In this document: positions 44,462 to 53,949 of the stretch, one piece after another
Numbering within the stretch: position 1 is the stretch's first letter
Layout of the letters: each line of letters opens with the position of its first letter
DNA from: Pseudomonas antarctica
GTDB lineage: Bacteria > Pseudomonadota > Gammaproteobacteria > Pseudomonadales > Pseudomonadaceae
DNA length: 64,000 nucleotides
Assembly (NCBI RefSeq): GCF_900624995.1
Contig: NZ_UYXQ01000009.1
Location: 62,001 to 126,000, forward strand
Direction: 5' to 3'
The notes under the pieces: model-generated
The model's input: the letters and a program-made list of their open reading frames with translations, nothing else
What the model was told of the DNA's origin: nothing
Database searches by the model: none
Translations under genes and position numbers: made by a program

Positions 44462-47400
44462 ATGAATAATATCAATAACTTTGGTGGGCTGAGGGGGCCT
44501 TTTCATGGCGCTGCACACGCTGAAAACGCAGCTGTAAACGCGGAGCAGAACCCCCCATCGTTGAGCCAAAACCCTTCCGCCCAAGCGGGTGTACATCCTA
44601 CTTTGGTTGGGCAAGGAGTGGATGACAGTGTGGCGTCAGTACTTTCAGGTATTCGTAACACGGATGACGATGGCAGTCGCAAGAAGCGCAGTGCCGATCA
44701 GCCTGACACTATTGGCGCCCGTGCAGTGGCTGATGCTCGCTTGGCGAAAGATTATGCACGTGTATCGGCCCTTTATGTCTTGCAAACGTTAAGGTACCCA
44801 CTTGACGTTCCAGTCGCTGCGCAGTCCACACTGGGGCGTTGGCGCACGCAACTGGATAATGCATTCAAAAGCGCTGGTTTCTTAGAGTGGGCAAAGGACC
44901 AGGGGCTTGATACGGCTGAGCTGAAGTTAAAGCCTTCTACCGGGGAACTGACAGGCACTGTCGGCGATAAGAGACACACGTTTTCTTTACTGGACACCTC
45001 GGGATGGTCGGATGTCTCCCGCACATTGTTATCTATCGCCAAGACCATCGCACCTGAGCCCGACCAGACGCTTGATTACCCCTGGCCTGTGGGCAAGGTG
45101 CCGATTTTCGAAGTGAGCCGGTTTTACAACCAACCAGCCTTTGTCACGCCAAGGCAGGCCATTGTGCAACTCAAAAAGTTGAAAGAACGCGCGCGCTTCA
45201 CGTTCGAACAAATGCCTTATGCGTCGCGACGCTCCCCAGAAGCGTTGCAACAGCAGCAAGTAGCATTAGGGGATGACGCTAACACCCATGCACTTATTAA
45301 GGCGTTGGCGTTACAGGTTGACGACACCACGGGCAGAATTGATTTAAGCAAGGTCATCGTCCCCATTGATCCTCACTCCACGTATTGTCGCGATAGTGAT
45401 GAGCCCCTCGGCGAGGTAAGTGTGGTCGACCTTTTGGAGGCTTATGAGCTGCATGTGCCAAAGAACGTTAAGGCGGCACGTAATTTGGCGAACGCGCTGT
45501 CATTTGATCTTGCCCACAGAGCGCCTGAGGAGGACAGAGGTTGTGCGCCGTTTTTGATCAGGTCGACGGACGCAGCAGTATTGGGTGCTGAAACCCAGGC
45601 GCAGGTTCGCGAAATTGCGGCGCAGTGGAAGTCTCTGTCGAAACCCGCTACCCCAACCGCCCAAGCCAAGCAAGGCGCGGACAGTTTGATGGGGCGGTTG
45701 GCTTGCAAACTTCCCAACAGCCTAAGACAGGCGATAAAAGATGATCCGGCTGCGGCACTGGATAAGCTCATTCGCTTACCAGACGCGAAGGCGTTGGGCA
45801 GGAAAATACAGGAAGCACTTAAAGGCGTTGAAACGCCAACCAGTGCCATCGAGTATCTCTGTGTAGCGCTTGCACTTGATCTGGATTCGGCTGTCGGTGC
45901 ATCACGCCAGAATCTGATGGGTTACAACGTGTATGGTCAAGAAAATATCGGTGCGTCACCTGTCGAGATTATGAAACGCTTCATTCGTTATCTTGAGGGG
46001 ACAGTCGGCGTTGAGATCGCGCCAATGGCAGCGCATCTATTGTTATCGGTGTCGGCCCCCGAACTATTGGCAAAAGACCTGCCGCCTAATCTCGTTTATG
46101 GCTCCCATCCATGGGCAAGTTATTCTATTGAGGCCTTGCGCATTGAAAAGCAAGTGCCCGGTGCCGTGGCCAATATGACGTATAGCCAGGTCATGCTGTA
46201 TGGGCAGACGCAACCGATTTCAACGCAGGAATTCGATCAGTTGAAAGAAGTACGACGTGGCCCGGTGACGGATTGGGCTGTTGCGAATGAGGTGATCAGC
46301 GCGAGGGCTGATAATGTTTATTCAGCGGCAGATTATAATCTGTCGGTGAAGGCGCTGCTCAAGCAACAAAAAGAGTTGGGGTGGGCGTCTAAAGTATTGA
46401 CGGAATCGCCGCCTACCCGAAAAGAAATGGCGCTGTCGGCGTTGAGGAGGGTTTTTCCGGGTGAGGGTATAGATTTTGAGCAGAAGGTCATAGAGGACAC
46501 GGGTGAACGCTGGCCGTTTAACGTCGGTTACTCGCTGGCGGATATCTACATGTCCGGTGAGCTTTATACAAAGGTTTGGCAGTCGAATGACGAACAGGCC
46601 GTCCCGTACAATAAGAGGCGGGCGAGGTTTCATGAGCTGACGCCGGATATTAACAGTGCATTTGACGCAGCGTTTTCCAAATATCAAGCGCGCAAAGAAG
46701 CGGCTTTTAATACGCTGTTCAGGTACCACACCTCCTTGATGCCTGTCACCGATCGGGAGAGGTTGAAAAACTCAACGATCAGCTTCTATGCGGTGCGTAA
46801 AACGTACGATGGCGAAAATTATATCAAACAGCAAAATCATGAGCGCGCCGTGCCTTATGGCGAGCCCAGCCCACAAGAGGTTGAGTCACTGACGGGGCGT
46901 CAGGGTGTACTTATTCAGGCAGATCGCGGTAATGGGTTGTTTGACTATTACAGCTATTTCCCAGCCCAGGCCAAGATAGTCAAAGAGCCCGGGTTGTCAC
47001 ACGCACTTGTCAGCAGGCCGCAAAAACCATGGGCGGGGCCATTGCGTAATGACCGAGGCGATGTGCTTCGCATTGACGATAATCCTTATCACGGTGCCCC
47101 GCCAAAAGAGCATGTCAGGTCGAGGGTCTTGGTCGAGCGGCTGGCGCTGCCCAATACAAATCGTTCTGGCGCGCACGAGCCATCTGACAGCGCAGAGGGG
47201 TTAAAGGGCGGTTATTTTTCCAAAAGAAGTCGAGAGTTAGGTGCAATCGTCACAGGTCACTTTTTACCCGGTTTTGCGCAAGAGAGGACGGCGGCAAAGG
47301 GTGTAACAGACAGAGAGCAGGAAAGAATAACCAATAAAAAGCTGAATGATTTTTTTCTGAGTTTGGCCCCGTTCCATGATGGGATTAAGGCAGCCCTGAA

Positions 47401-47872
47401 TGGCGATGTGTCAGGTGCAGCCTTGGAACTCGGCTTCGATATCTTCGGTTTTCTTATTCCCGGTGCTGGCCATGCGCGAAAAGCCCTTAACGCTGGCCGC
47501 GGCGTACTCAAGTCCCTTGCCTGCGGGGTGGTAAAAGGGGTTGCCGCCTCTTTCGCATTTGATGATTTTTTAAAGGCACCTAACAATATACGAACGGGGA
47601 TAAAGGCCGTGGGGCGAGAGGTAGGTCATGTGGCCTCCGCGTTCCCGAAGGTACTCGCTCTAACGGTCAAACACTTTGATCCGCAAAAAGTTTACAAACA
47701 TAATGATGTGGTCAGAAACTTTCACCAGAAAGTAACGGGCGGCGGGGGTGAGATGAAACGGGTCACTGCGATTTTTCTCCATGGCGGTTGGTATGCTTAT
47801 AATCTTATAACCAAAGCGCCGTATGGCGTTCAATTGGTGCAGTATGGCCTTGTCGAGGCAGCGACAGCCTAG
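44462..47872 (+). CDS. Large protein of unknown function, unit 1 (candidate secreted toxin/effector)
   Basis: A 1,136-residue protein, ATG set by GAGGTGG. The N-terminus (MNNINNFGGLRGPFHGAAHA) has no acidic residue in the first 20 and Ile at position 4. A KKRSA stretch is near 78. Conserved blocks shared with the second copy are STLGRWRTQLDNAF (~121), GWSDVSRTLLSIAKTIAPE (~181), LSFDLAHRAPEED (~343), YNVYGQENIGAS (~490), PPNLVYGSHPW (~540) and ALELGFDIFGFLIPGAG (~986), then WYAYNLITKAP near the end. The late DFFLSLAPFHDGIKAAL stretch recalls large Pseudomonas membrane-targeted toxins, but I recognise no catalytic site. Function unknown. Confidence 0.82.
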   Translation: MNNINNFGGLRGPFHGAAHAENAAVNAEQNPPSLSQNPSAQAGVHPTLVGQGVDDSVASVLSGIRNTDDDGSRKKRSADQPDTIGARAVADARLAKDYARVSALYVLQTLRYPLDVPVAAQSTLGRWRTQLDNAFKSAGFLEWAKDQGLDTAELKLKPSTGELTGTVGDKRHTFSLLDTSGWSDVSRTLLSIAKTIAPEPDQTLDYPWPVGKVPIFEVSRFYNQPAFVTPRQAIVQLKKLKERARFTFEQMPYASRRSPEALQQQQVALGDDANTHALIKALALQVDDTTGRIDLSKVIVPIDPHSTYCRDSDEPLGEVSVVDLLEAYELHVPKNVKAARNLANALSFDLAHRAPEEDRGCAPFLIRSTDAAVLGAETQAQVREIAAQWKSLSKPATPTAQAKQGADSLMGRLACKLPNSLRQAIKDDPAAALDKLIRLPDAKALGRKIQEALKGVETPTSAIEYLCVALALDLDSAVGASRQNLMGYNVYGQENIGASPVEIMKRFIRYLEGTVGVEIAPMAAHLLLSVSAPELLAKDLPPNLVYGSHPWASYSIEALRIEKQVPGAVANMTYSQVMLYGQTQPISTQEFDQLKEVRRGPVTDWAVANEVISARADNVYSAADYNLSVKALLKQQKELGWASKVLTESPPTRKEMALSALRRVFPGEGIDFEQKVIEDTGERWPFNVGYSLADIYMSGELYTKVWQSNDEQAVPYNKRRARFHELTPDINSAFDAAFSKYQARKEAAFNTLFRYHTSLMPVTDRERLKNSTISFYAVRKTYDGENYIKQQNHERAVPYGEPSPQEVESLTGRQGVLIQADRGNGLFDYYSYFPAQAKIVKEPGLSHALVSRPQKPWAGPLRNDRGDVLRIDDNPYHGAPPKEHVRSRVLVERLALPNTNRSGAHEPSDSAEGLKGGYFSKRSRELGAIVTGHFLPGFAQERTAAKGVTDREQERITNKKLNDFFLSLAPFHDGIKAALNGDVSGAALELGFDIFGFLIPGAGHARKALNAGRGVLKSLACGVVKGVAASFAFDDFLKAPNNIRTGIKAVGREVGHVASAFPKVLALTVKHFDPQKVYKHNDVVRNFHQKVTGGGGEMKRVTAIFLHGGWYAYNLITKAPYGVQLVQYGLVEAATA

Positions 47873-48082
47873 GTCTGTAAGGTGTGTTGTTATTTTTCAA
47901 GATTGAGTCTGCTGTTGAGTTGTTTGTATGTGCGCTGGTTGGGGGCGCGCGCAGCCATATGAATGATGAACTAAGTAGGGTTAGTTGTTGGCGGTTGTTG
48001 GAACGTTTTGAGTGGGTTTGCCACTCATGTTGTGGAGGAAATGGATGGCTTCCTAATGTAATTTAATCATTAGGTGAATCAT
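47873..48082 (+). other. Intergenic region between large and small genes, unit 1
   Basis: Contains the hrp box at 48000-48027. Downstream, GGAGG (48034-48038) precedes a 6-codon frame (48041-48061). No longer gene is supported. Confidence 0.5.
48000..48027 (+). promoter_or_regulatory. hrp box (HrpL-type ECF promoter) before small protein 1
   Basis: GGAACG (48000-48005), 15 nt, CCACTCA (48021-48027). The second half fits CCACNNA exactly and the first differs from GGAACC by one base. It lies 55 nt upstream of the start codon, a normal leader length. Confidence 0.7.
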
Positions 48083-49183
48083 ATGAACAGTGTAAACTCC
48101 GTTGTATCGCCGTTGTCTTTCGTGCAGCAGCAGTTGGCCCTTGAAACGGCGAGCACGCCAGCAGTACAGAACCTACCATCCTCAACATTGACGGTTACCC
48201 ATGCCCGCACTGGGCACAGCGTTGGCCGCGATAGCGCGTCTATAGAGTATGAGATGTTTGCTGATGAAGGTGATCGTTTCAATCGCGATAGGCGTGGGCG
48301 GTTAAGCAGCAAGCTTTTTAAAAAGAAAAAGCCCCCCGTCGCAGATAATACCAAGGCCGGGGACGCTGGCAAACTAATAGGCGTTGACGCAAATAAACCT
48401 GGAAGTTCGGGGGCGACGGCAGCCGATAAAGACATTGCCAAGGAACAGGCTGAGTTTAAACCTGAGGTCGATCAAACGGGCAAACTCGGGCAGGAAGACA
48501 TCGTCATCGTCGAGCCTACCACGGTCAGTTTGGCGGTCCCTAAGGTAAGCGTTAATAGTAAGGCGGTCTCGCCGTTCTCTTCGGACACGTTGAAGAAAGC
48601 AAAGAAAGAGTTTGAAGAAGCCACCGCTGCCCCTGAGGCGAGTAAGGCAGAAAAGACGACTTCGGAAGAGGTAAAATCTGACGCCGATACAAGTCTTAAA
48701 CCCGAGAAAAATACAATCTCGGATACTAAAAAAGCGTTGATAGTGGTAGGGATAGGCGCGGTAGTGACCCCCGCGGTTACCGCCATCGCTAAAATTATCG
48801 AAAAGCACTTGGGTGAAAATGTCGTGACTAAATTCCAGACGTCCCTCGCCGAAACGAAAATCATCGATCAACTTCAGAAAGATGTTTTTGACACCGTGAA
48901 TATACTGACTCGTCTCACGAAGGGTAAGGCGCCAGAACCAGACTATCAATGGGCCCTTAAATCCGATGCGGAGCGTATGACTTCGCTTGAGTCGATCACT
49001 CTGCAACTTGAGTCTGGTTTTGGAATGCTCGCGGCAAAGTTTGAGATACCCTTCTCGTTCGGCGTGTCGCGTATCGAAGAGCCCGACGTCGAGGGGCGCG
49101 CAAAAATCATTGAAGCCCGACTGGCTGCGATGATCGCTATTACTCAGGCCGTCACGCTAAAACTTAATGCTCTAGCGGCGTAA
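48083..49183 (+). CDS. Partner protein of unknown function, unit 1
   Basis: A 366-residue protein. ATG 48083 follows AGGTGA (48072-48077). The N-terminus MNSVNSVVSPLSFVQQQLAL is Ser/Asn/Val-rich and has no acidic residue before Glu21, a type III-signal-like composition. Residues ~60-205 are charged and low in hydrophobics (disordered), with AVSPFSSDTLKKAKKEFEEA near 169. One membrane-like segment (TKKALIVVGIGAVVTPAVTA) starts at about 216, followed by a helical C-terminal module (QLQKDVFDTVNILTRLTKG; ERMTSLESITLQLESGFGML). The copy at 52987 has the same layout. No known family. Confidence 0.75.
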   Translation: MNSVNSVVSPLSFVQQQLALETASTPAVQNLPSSTLTVTHARTGHSVGRDSASIEYEMFADEGDRFNRDRRGRLSSKLFKKKKPPVADNTKAGDAGKLIGVDANKPGSSGATAADKDIAKEQAEFKPEVDQTGKLGQEDIVIVEPTTVSLAVPKVSVNSKAVSPFSSDTLKKAKKEFEEATAAPEASKAEKTTSEEVKSDADTSLKPEKNTISDTKKALIVVGIGAVVTPAVTAIAKIIEKHLGENVVTKFQTSLAETKIIDQLQKDVFDTVNILTRLTKGKAPEPDYQWALKSDAERMTSLESITLQLESGFGMLAAKFEIPFSFGVSRIEEPDVEGRAKIIEARLAAMIAITQAVTLKLNALAA

Positions 49184-49267
49184 GGCATCGGCCTCGGCTT
49201 TTCTAAAACCTGACCTGCCGCGTTGCGGTCAGTGGCGTAAAGCCGTTTCCATCATGCTGTTGTATTC

Positions 49268-49295
49268 GATGAGGTCGCGTGCACGCGGTCTCGTC
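49268..49295. terminator. Hairpin after unit 1
   Basis: A 12-bp perfect palindrome CGCGTGCACGCG (49276-49287) with further flanking complementarity (GATGAG/CTCGTC); T7 follows about 15 nt later. It is a possible terminator, though the T-run is distant. Confidence 0.4.
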
Positions 49296-49447
49296 GGATG
49301 CAATGGCTTTTTTTGCTTCGAGCGGCAGTAATTAGTTAAGGCGCGCGGCTTAATAGCGGCGCAGGCATTGGCTCTCCTCGGCGATTAGTTGCATTTTCTT
49401 AGGGTTAACGTGGCCGTGTCACACCTATGATGTTGCTGTTTTCGCGA

Positions 49448-49476
49448 GGAACTATTGTGGCGACAGTGTTCACAAA
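49448..49476 (+). promoter_or_regulatory. hrp box before large protein 2
   Basis: GGAACT (49448-49453), 16 nt, TCACAAA (49470-49476): one mismatch in each half to GGAACC-N16-CCACNNA. It lies 92 nt upstream of the GTG start. Confidence 0.65.
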
Positions 49477-49568
49477 AATAGGGAGACTTATGAAGGCGTT
49501 AGGGGTCGGTGGTTGCAGCACTCAGTGAGTGGTCACGTGCCCCTGTTATTTTATCCACGAGGTGTTAA

Positions 49569-52500
49569 GTGGCGACTGTTTCGAGTTTTAGTCCAAGACC
49601 GATCTTTCTCAGTCATGTTGCCGCACCGGTTGAAACCGTCGCCGTACCTGCGGTACAGACCGCCACGGCGCACACCGATGCAGTGCGATCTAAGCGCAGT
49701 GCAGCGTTACCTGACAGCCCCGACGTTCGTGCAAGTGCTGATGCTCAGTTGGCACAGTCCTTCGCAAGAGCATTGGCTACTCGTTCCTATCAGACCTCAA
49801 TGGCGCCGCCCAATGTTCAGGTTTCTCTACAGTCCACACTGGGGCGTTGGCGCACGCACCTGGACAGCGCGTTCAAAGGCCCTGGCTTCTTGGCATGGGC
49901 CAAAGAACAGGGGCTTGATACACGGCGCTTGAAACTGGATCCCGCCCGTGGGGAGCTGACCGGCAGTGTGGACGGCAAGACGCACACCTTTTCCTTAAAG
50001 GACGATTCGGGCTGGTCCGATGTCTCCCGAACACTGTTGTCGATTGCCAAAGTGATCGCGCCTGAAGCCGGGCAGGCGTTCAGTTACCCTTGGCCCCAAG
50101 GCGAAGTACCGTGCTACACGGTGGGGCGTTTTTACAACGAGCCTATAGACCTCACGCCTGCGCAATTCACCTTGCACCGCAAGAAGTTGCTGAAAAACGT
50201 AGGGTTTGAATTCCCGCCCTTGGCGTATGCGTCGCTACGCTCGGCAGAGGCGATAGCAGGCTTGAACGAGGCGCTGGGTGACGACGCTGACCGCCATGCG
50301 CTTATTTGCGCACTGACGTCTCAGGTGGATGATGCTGCTGGAAAAATCGACCTGGATAAAGTCAAGATTCCCATTGATCCTCGCTCGAGCCGGTTTAAGA
50401 GCGAGCACCTGCGTGAAATGAGTGTGGCGAGCATTCTCAAGCAAGATGGAAATAGAGTGCCCGTTAATAGCAAGCAGGCACTCAGTGTGGCTCTGGCGCT
50501 GTCTTTTGATCTTGCCCATCGGGCGCCGCAGATGGACGCTGGTGGGGTAAAGCCTTTGGCGGGAATGTTGGGTGCCACTTCACTGCGCAAGATGCGAGCA
50601 CGGGTAGCTGAATGGAAAAACAGGCCACTTACTCACGTTTCAAATCCTCAGGCAGGAGGCGGGGCGGGGAGCTTATTACGTAGGTTGATGGACGCGCTTC
50701 CTGAGAGCGCCAGGAAGGGGGTTGCGAGTAATCCATCGTTAGCACTGGACTCGCTCATTCGGTCACCCGAGGCGCAGGGGTTAGGTAAAGAGATACAAAA
50801 AACGCTTAAGTTAGTCGAGACGCCGACCAGCGCAATTGAAAGTGTGAGTGCAGCGCTGGTGCAGGAACTTGATCCTGGCGCAGGCAAGTCGGCTTTTAAT
50901 TTGGCAGGCTATAACCTGTATAGCCAAGACAATGTGGGGGCTTCAGCGGCCGACATTACCAAGCGTTTCACCACTTACCTCGAACGTCAGGTGGGGAGTG
51001 AATTAGCCCCTGTGGCTGCGCAGTTATTATTATCGGCAGCGGCGCCTGAGTGCGTAGTCAAACAGATACCGCCTAATCTTGTTTACGGCTCTCATACGTG
51101 GGTGAATTTCTGCATAGAGGTTGCGCGTATAGAGCTGCAAGTGCCCGGGGCGTCGGCAAACATGACATTTAGTCAGGTGATGGCGTTCGGTAATGCTCCT
51201 CCAATCTCCCTTGAGGGCGAGGATCAGTTAGGCGAGGTCGCGCGCGATCCGATACTCGCATGGGGCGTTGCCAACGGTATTATCCAACACCGACTCAATC
51301 GTGAGTTCACGGACGTTGATGCCACACGCTCACAAGCGGCATTGAACAAGCAGCAAAAAGAGCTTGCGTGGGCAAAAACAGTCTTGCAAACACCCGCCAC
51401 AACGCGAGAGAAGTGTGCGTTGACGGAGTTGAAACGCGTGTTTCCGAACATCGACCCGACGCTGGACGTCGTGCAGGACACGTCAATAAAGCATACGCCT
51501 GTTTCGCTGCTTGATATCTACATGACTGGGCCAATTAAACCGGATAGGTGGAAGTCGCTGGACAATAAAAAGTTCCCCTATGATGAGATGAAGTCGCGGT
51601 TATCCCTGCTCAAGCCCGATATCAATACAACGTTCTCCGATCGTTTTCAGGCCTATAAAAAAGAACACGAAATTGCGTGGGCCCTGCAGTTCAAATATCA
51701 GCTTTCTCTGCTGCCCTTGGCTGATCAAGAGTCCATACAAAAATCAAAGGTCAGTTTCATTGAAGTGTCTCGGCCCTACCTTAAGACAGCGCTTGACCCT
51801 CGCGGGTCGAACCTGTTCCCCGGGCGCCGGCCTCGAACACCGACTGAGCCCGAGCTTGAGGCGCTAAAAGGCAAGCAGGGTTTACTTATGAAAGTGCAAG
51901 GGCCTGATGGGCGGGTCAGTGCTTATAGTTATCTCCCGACCCAAGGAAGGTTAGTCAAGGAAAAGGGCTACCCGGGTGAGCGCACTGATTTTGACGACAG
52001 TGGCTATTTTAATGGCGGCGCTGCGGGGCGTGTGCCGGGCAGTTCGAATGTCTTTGTGCCTTACGGTGTGGTTAATAGTGATCGTGACCCACCCGGTAAC
52101 GCCGATAAAACACACGGCGCGTACTTCTCTGAAAGAAACGGCACACTCGGCTTAACGGCAGGTCTTTTTTTTACCCGTGATTATGAAGCGTTACAGTATC
52201 AGGCCGCGGGGGTGACAGCGCTTGAGAAAGGAAAAGCGCTTGATAAAAAGTTAAAAGATTTTTTCCTCGGCCTCGTGCCTTTTTACGATGGCGTGCAAGA
52301 GGCAATCAGTGGCAGTGTCGGCGGCGCGATTTTTAACATAGGGTTTGATCTTTTTGGGTTTTTCCTTCCGGGATTAAATGCTGCCCGCAAGGCGTTCAAG
52401 GCCGGTAGAGGGCCACTTAACATTATCAAGAGCGGCGTTTTCGCAGGCGTTGGTGCTTCGGTGGGTTATACCGATACGGTAGACATTGCAAGAAATGTTA

Positions 52501-52784
52501 ACAAAGGATCAAGGGCGGGATACAAAGACATCAACTATCTGGCGACCCAGGCGAAGGCGTTATTGTCTCGCTTAAAAGGTAATTACCGACGTTATGATGT
52601 GACAAAGATATACCGTGAGGGTGATATCGTTAAGGGCTTTCTCCGTTCGGCAGAGGATAACGTGTGGCGGCCGACAGTGGCTATTTTCAAGAAGGGTGGG
52701 TGGTACGCCTATAACGTCATCACCAAGACACCGTTCGGTCTTCAGGCGGCACAGTTTGGTGCGGTGATGGGCGTGGCAGATTAG
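49569..52784 (+). CDS. Large protein of unknown function, unit 2 (paralogue of unit 1)
   Basis: A 1,071-residue paralogue of the protein at 44462, similar from end to end. GTG 49569 has GAGG at 49559-49562. N-terminus MATVSSFSPRPIFLSHVAAP is Ser/Pro-rich with no acidic residue in the first 20. Shared blocks are SKRSAALPDSPDVRASADAQ (~43), STLGRWRTHLDSAFKGPGFL (~88), SGWSDVSRTLLSIAKVIAPE, ALSFDLAHRAPQMD, YNLYSQDNVGASAADITKRF, PPNLVYGSHTW and FFLGLVPFYDGVQEAISGSV, ending WYAYNVITKTPFGLQAAQFG. The two copies have diverged well beyond recent duplication. I cannot assign an activity. Confidence 0.82.
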   Translation: MATVSSFSPRPIFLSHVAAPVETVAVPAVQTATAHTDAVRSKRSAALPDSPDVRASADAQLAQSFARALATRSYQTSMAPPNVQVSLQSTLGRWRTHLDSAFKGPGFLAWAKEQGLDTRRLKLDPARGELTGSVDGKTHTFSLKDDSGWSDVSRTLLSIAKVIAPEAGQAFSYPWPQGEVPCYTVGRFYNEPIDLTPAQFTLHRKKLLKNVGFEFPPLAYASLRSAEAIAGLNEALGDDADRHALICALTSQVDDAAGKIDLDKVKIPIDPRSSRFKSEHLREMSVASILKQDGNRVPVNSKQALSVALALSFDLAHRAPQMDAGGVKPLAGMLGATSLRKMRARVAEWKNRPLTHVSNPQAGGGAGSLLRRLMDALPESARKGVASNPSLALDSLIRSPEAQGLGKEIQKTLKLVETPTSAIESVSAALVQELDPGAGKSAFNLAGYNLYSQDNVGASAADITKRFTTYLERQVGSELAPVAAQLLLSAAAPECVVKQIPPNLVYGSHTWVNFCIEVARIELQVPGASANMTFSQVMAFGNAPPISLEGEDQLGEVARDPILAWGVANGIIQHRLNREFTDVDATRSQAALNKQQKELAWAKTVLQTPATTREKCALTELKRVFPNIDPTLDVVQDTSIKHTPVSLLDIYMTGPIKPDRWKSLDNKKFPYDEMKSRLSLLKPDINTTFSDRFQAYKKEHEIAWALQFKYQLSLLPLADQESIQKSKVSFIEVSRPYLKTALDPRGSNLFPGRRPRTPTEPELEALKGKQGLLMKVQGPDGRVSAYSYLPTQGRLVKEKGYPGERTDFDDSGYFNGGAAGRVPGSSNVFVPYGVVNSDRDPPGNADKTHGAYFSERNGTLGLTAGLFFTRDYEALQYQAAGVTALEKGKALDKKLKDFFLGLVPFYDGVQEAISGSVGGAIFNIGFDLFGFFLPGLNAARKAFKAGRGPLNIIKSGVFAGVGASVGYTDTVDIARNVNKGSRAGYKDINYLATQAKALLSRLKGNYRRYDVTKIYREGDIVKGFLRSAEDNVWRPTVAIFKKGGWYAYNVITKTPFGLQAAQFGAVMGVAD

Positions 52785-52986
52785 TTGCTATCGACGACAT
52801 GGCTGGCGTGCCTGAGTTGCTCTTCTGCCAACCCGCGGTGGGTAAATAGTGCTGTTTTGATTTTAGTGATGGGGGTGTGCTTTTTTTGCCGTGGTTTGGA
52901 ACTGCGTTTGACGTTTCTCTCACTCATTCATTAAATGAACGTGATGGATGCGGTTCTAACGTCTCATAACCATAAGGTGACTTATT
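52785..52986 (+). other. Intergenic region before small protein 2
   Basis: Holds the hrp box at 52898-52926. An alternative ATG at 52935 opens a 30-codon frame overlapping the next gene, without a ribosome-binding site. Confidence 0.5.
52898..52926 (+). promoter_or_regulatory. hrp box before small protein 2
   Basis: GGAACT (52898-52903), 16 nt, TCACTCA (52920-52926), one mismatch in each half. It lies 60 nt upstream of the start codon, close to the position of the box before small protein 1. Confidence 0.65.
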
Positions 52987-53949
52987 GTGATACTTTCAAG
53001 CGCGACTCAAGAAGATCGACGGTTTAAGTGCATACGGCTGGGTGATTTATTACCGTCGACCGGTGGTTGGCGGCGTGGTGATATTGACGTGTCCTCTCGG
53101 ACTGTAAGTCCTACCAAAGTAAGAGGCGTGTCGGAGGGCTACACCGCAGGGGGCGCCAGCGGGAGGTTTGATCAGACTGGCGTTGACTCCAGAGTGGGAA
53201 GCTTCCCAGGGCAGGGCCACGCAAGCGGCACCCGATCGCCGGAAGATGCGCATGTTGCGGCACCGGAGTTGGCTGATTACAAAGCTAAACATCAAAAAGA
53301 ATGGCAAGCCCGTAAAGATGCAGATGCCCGGGATAAGTTGTTTGGCCAGTCGACACCCGGCCGAGTCGATGGAGAAGAAGTTCAACCCTTCTCTTCACAG
53401 CGCCTTTCAAGTGAATCGGAATCACTGACAAGTTCCGCTAAGGCCAAGGTTGATAAAGCAGCGCCGGCGCGCAATGTCACTTTATTACGGACCGCAGCCA
53501 TTGCATTGCCGTTTAGTGCGATGGGGCTGATTATTGCAGGTGCCGTTAACGCCTATACCAAGACGCTTATTGATCCCACGCCTGTTCCCGAGGCTCTTAC
53601 AAAAGAAGAGGTTAAGGCTGACCGACTTGTAGAACAGATCAAGTTGGATGTGTTCAAGGTGGCAAACGTCTGGAATGCGCTAAACGGCTATAAAGACGTT
53701 GCTCCCGGCGTGGACTGGGTAATGAAAGACAATGATGAACGCATGGATTTTCTGGAGGAAATGCTTGATATCTCAGAGAACCTGTTGAGTGTCGATGCCA
53801 GAAAGATGCTTATCTCCGTCTCGTACGCTTCCACTGGGGCGCCGAAGGAGGATATCGAAAGCCGCGCGTTGGCGATCAATTCCAGGCTCGCCGTGTTGAT
53901 TGGGTTGTTCCGTAGCATGTCAGCGAAATTGAGGGCTGACGCTGCGTAA
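52987..53949 (+). CDS. Partner protein of unknown function, unit 2
   Basis: A 320-residue paralogue of the protein at 48083. GTG 52987 follows AAGGTGA in the same context as its paralogue (ATTAGGTGA/ATAAGGTGA). Its N-terminus (MILSSATQEDRRFKC) has acidic residues at 9-10, less signal-like. The middle is charged/disordered with EVQPFSSQRLSSESESL (~137). A membrane-like stretch (LLRTAAIALPFSAMGLIIAG) starts at ~165. The C-terminal helical module is IKLDVFKVANVWNALNG, DDERMDFLEEMLDI-like (NDERMDFLEEMLDISENLL), EDIESRALAINSRLAVLIGL. Function unknown. Confidence 0.72.
   Translation: MILSSATQEDRRFKCIRLGDLLPSTGGWRRGDIDVSSRTVSPTKVRGVSEGYTAGGASGRFDQTGVDSRVGSFPGQGHASGTRSPEDAHVAAPELADYKAKHQKEWQARKDADARDKLFGQSTPGRVDGEEVQPFSSQRLSSESESLTSSAKAKVDKAAPARNVTLLRTAAIALPFSAMGLIIAGAVNAYTKTLIDPTPVPEALTKEEVKADRLVEQIKLDVFKVANVWNALNGYKDVAPGVDWVMKDNDERMDFLEEMLDISENLLSVDARKMLISVSYASTGAPKEDIESRALAINSRLAVLIGLFRSMSAKLRADAA

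Larger units (their letters stand above)
49184..49568 (+). other. Intergenic region between the two units
   Basis: 385 nt. It holds an imperfect 28-bp inverted repeat centred on CGCGTGCACGCG (49276-49287), possibly ending unit 1; a hrp box at 49448-49476; and GGGAGA followed by a 12-codon frame (49490-49528). No longer gene is supported. Confidence 0.5.
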
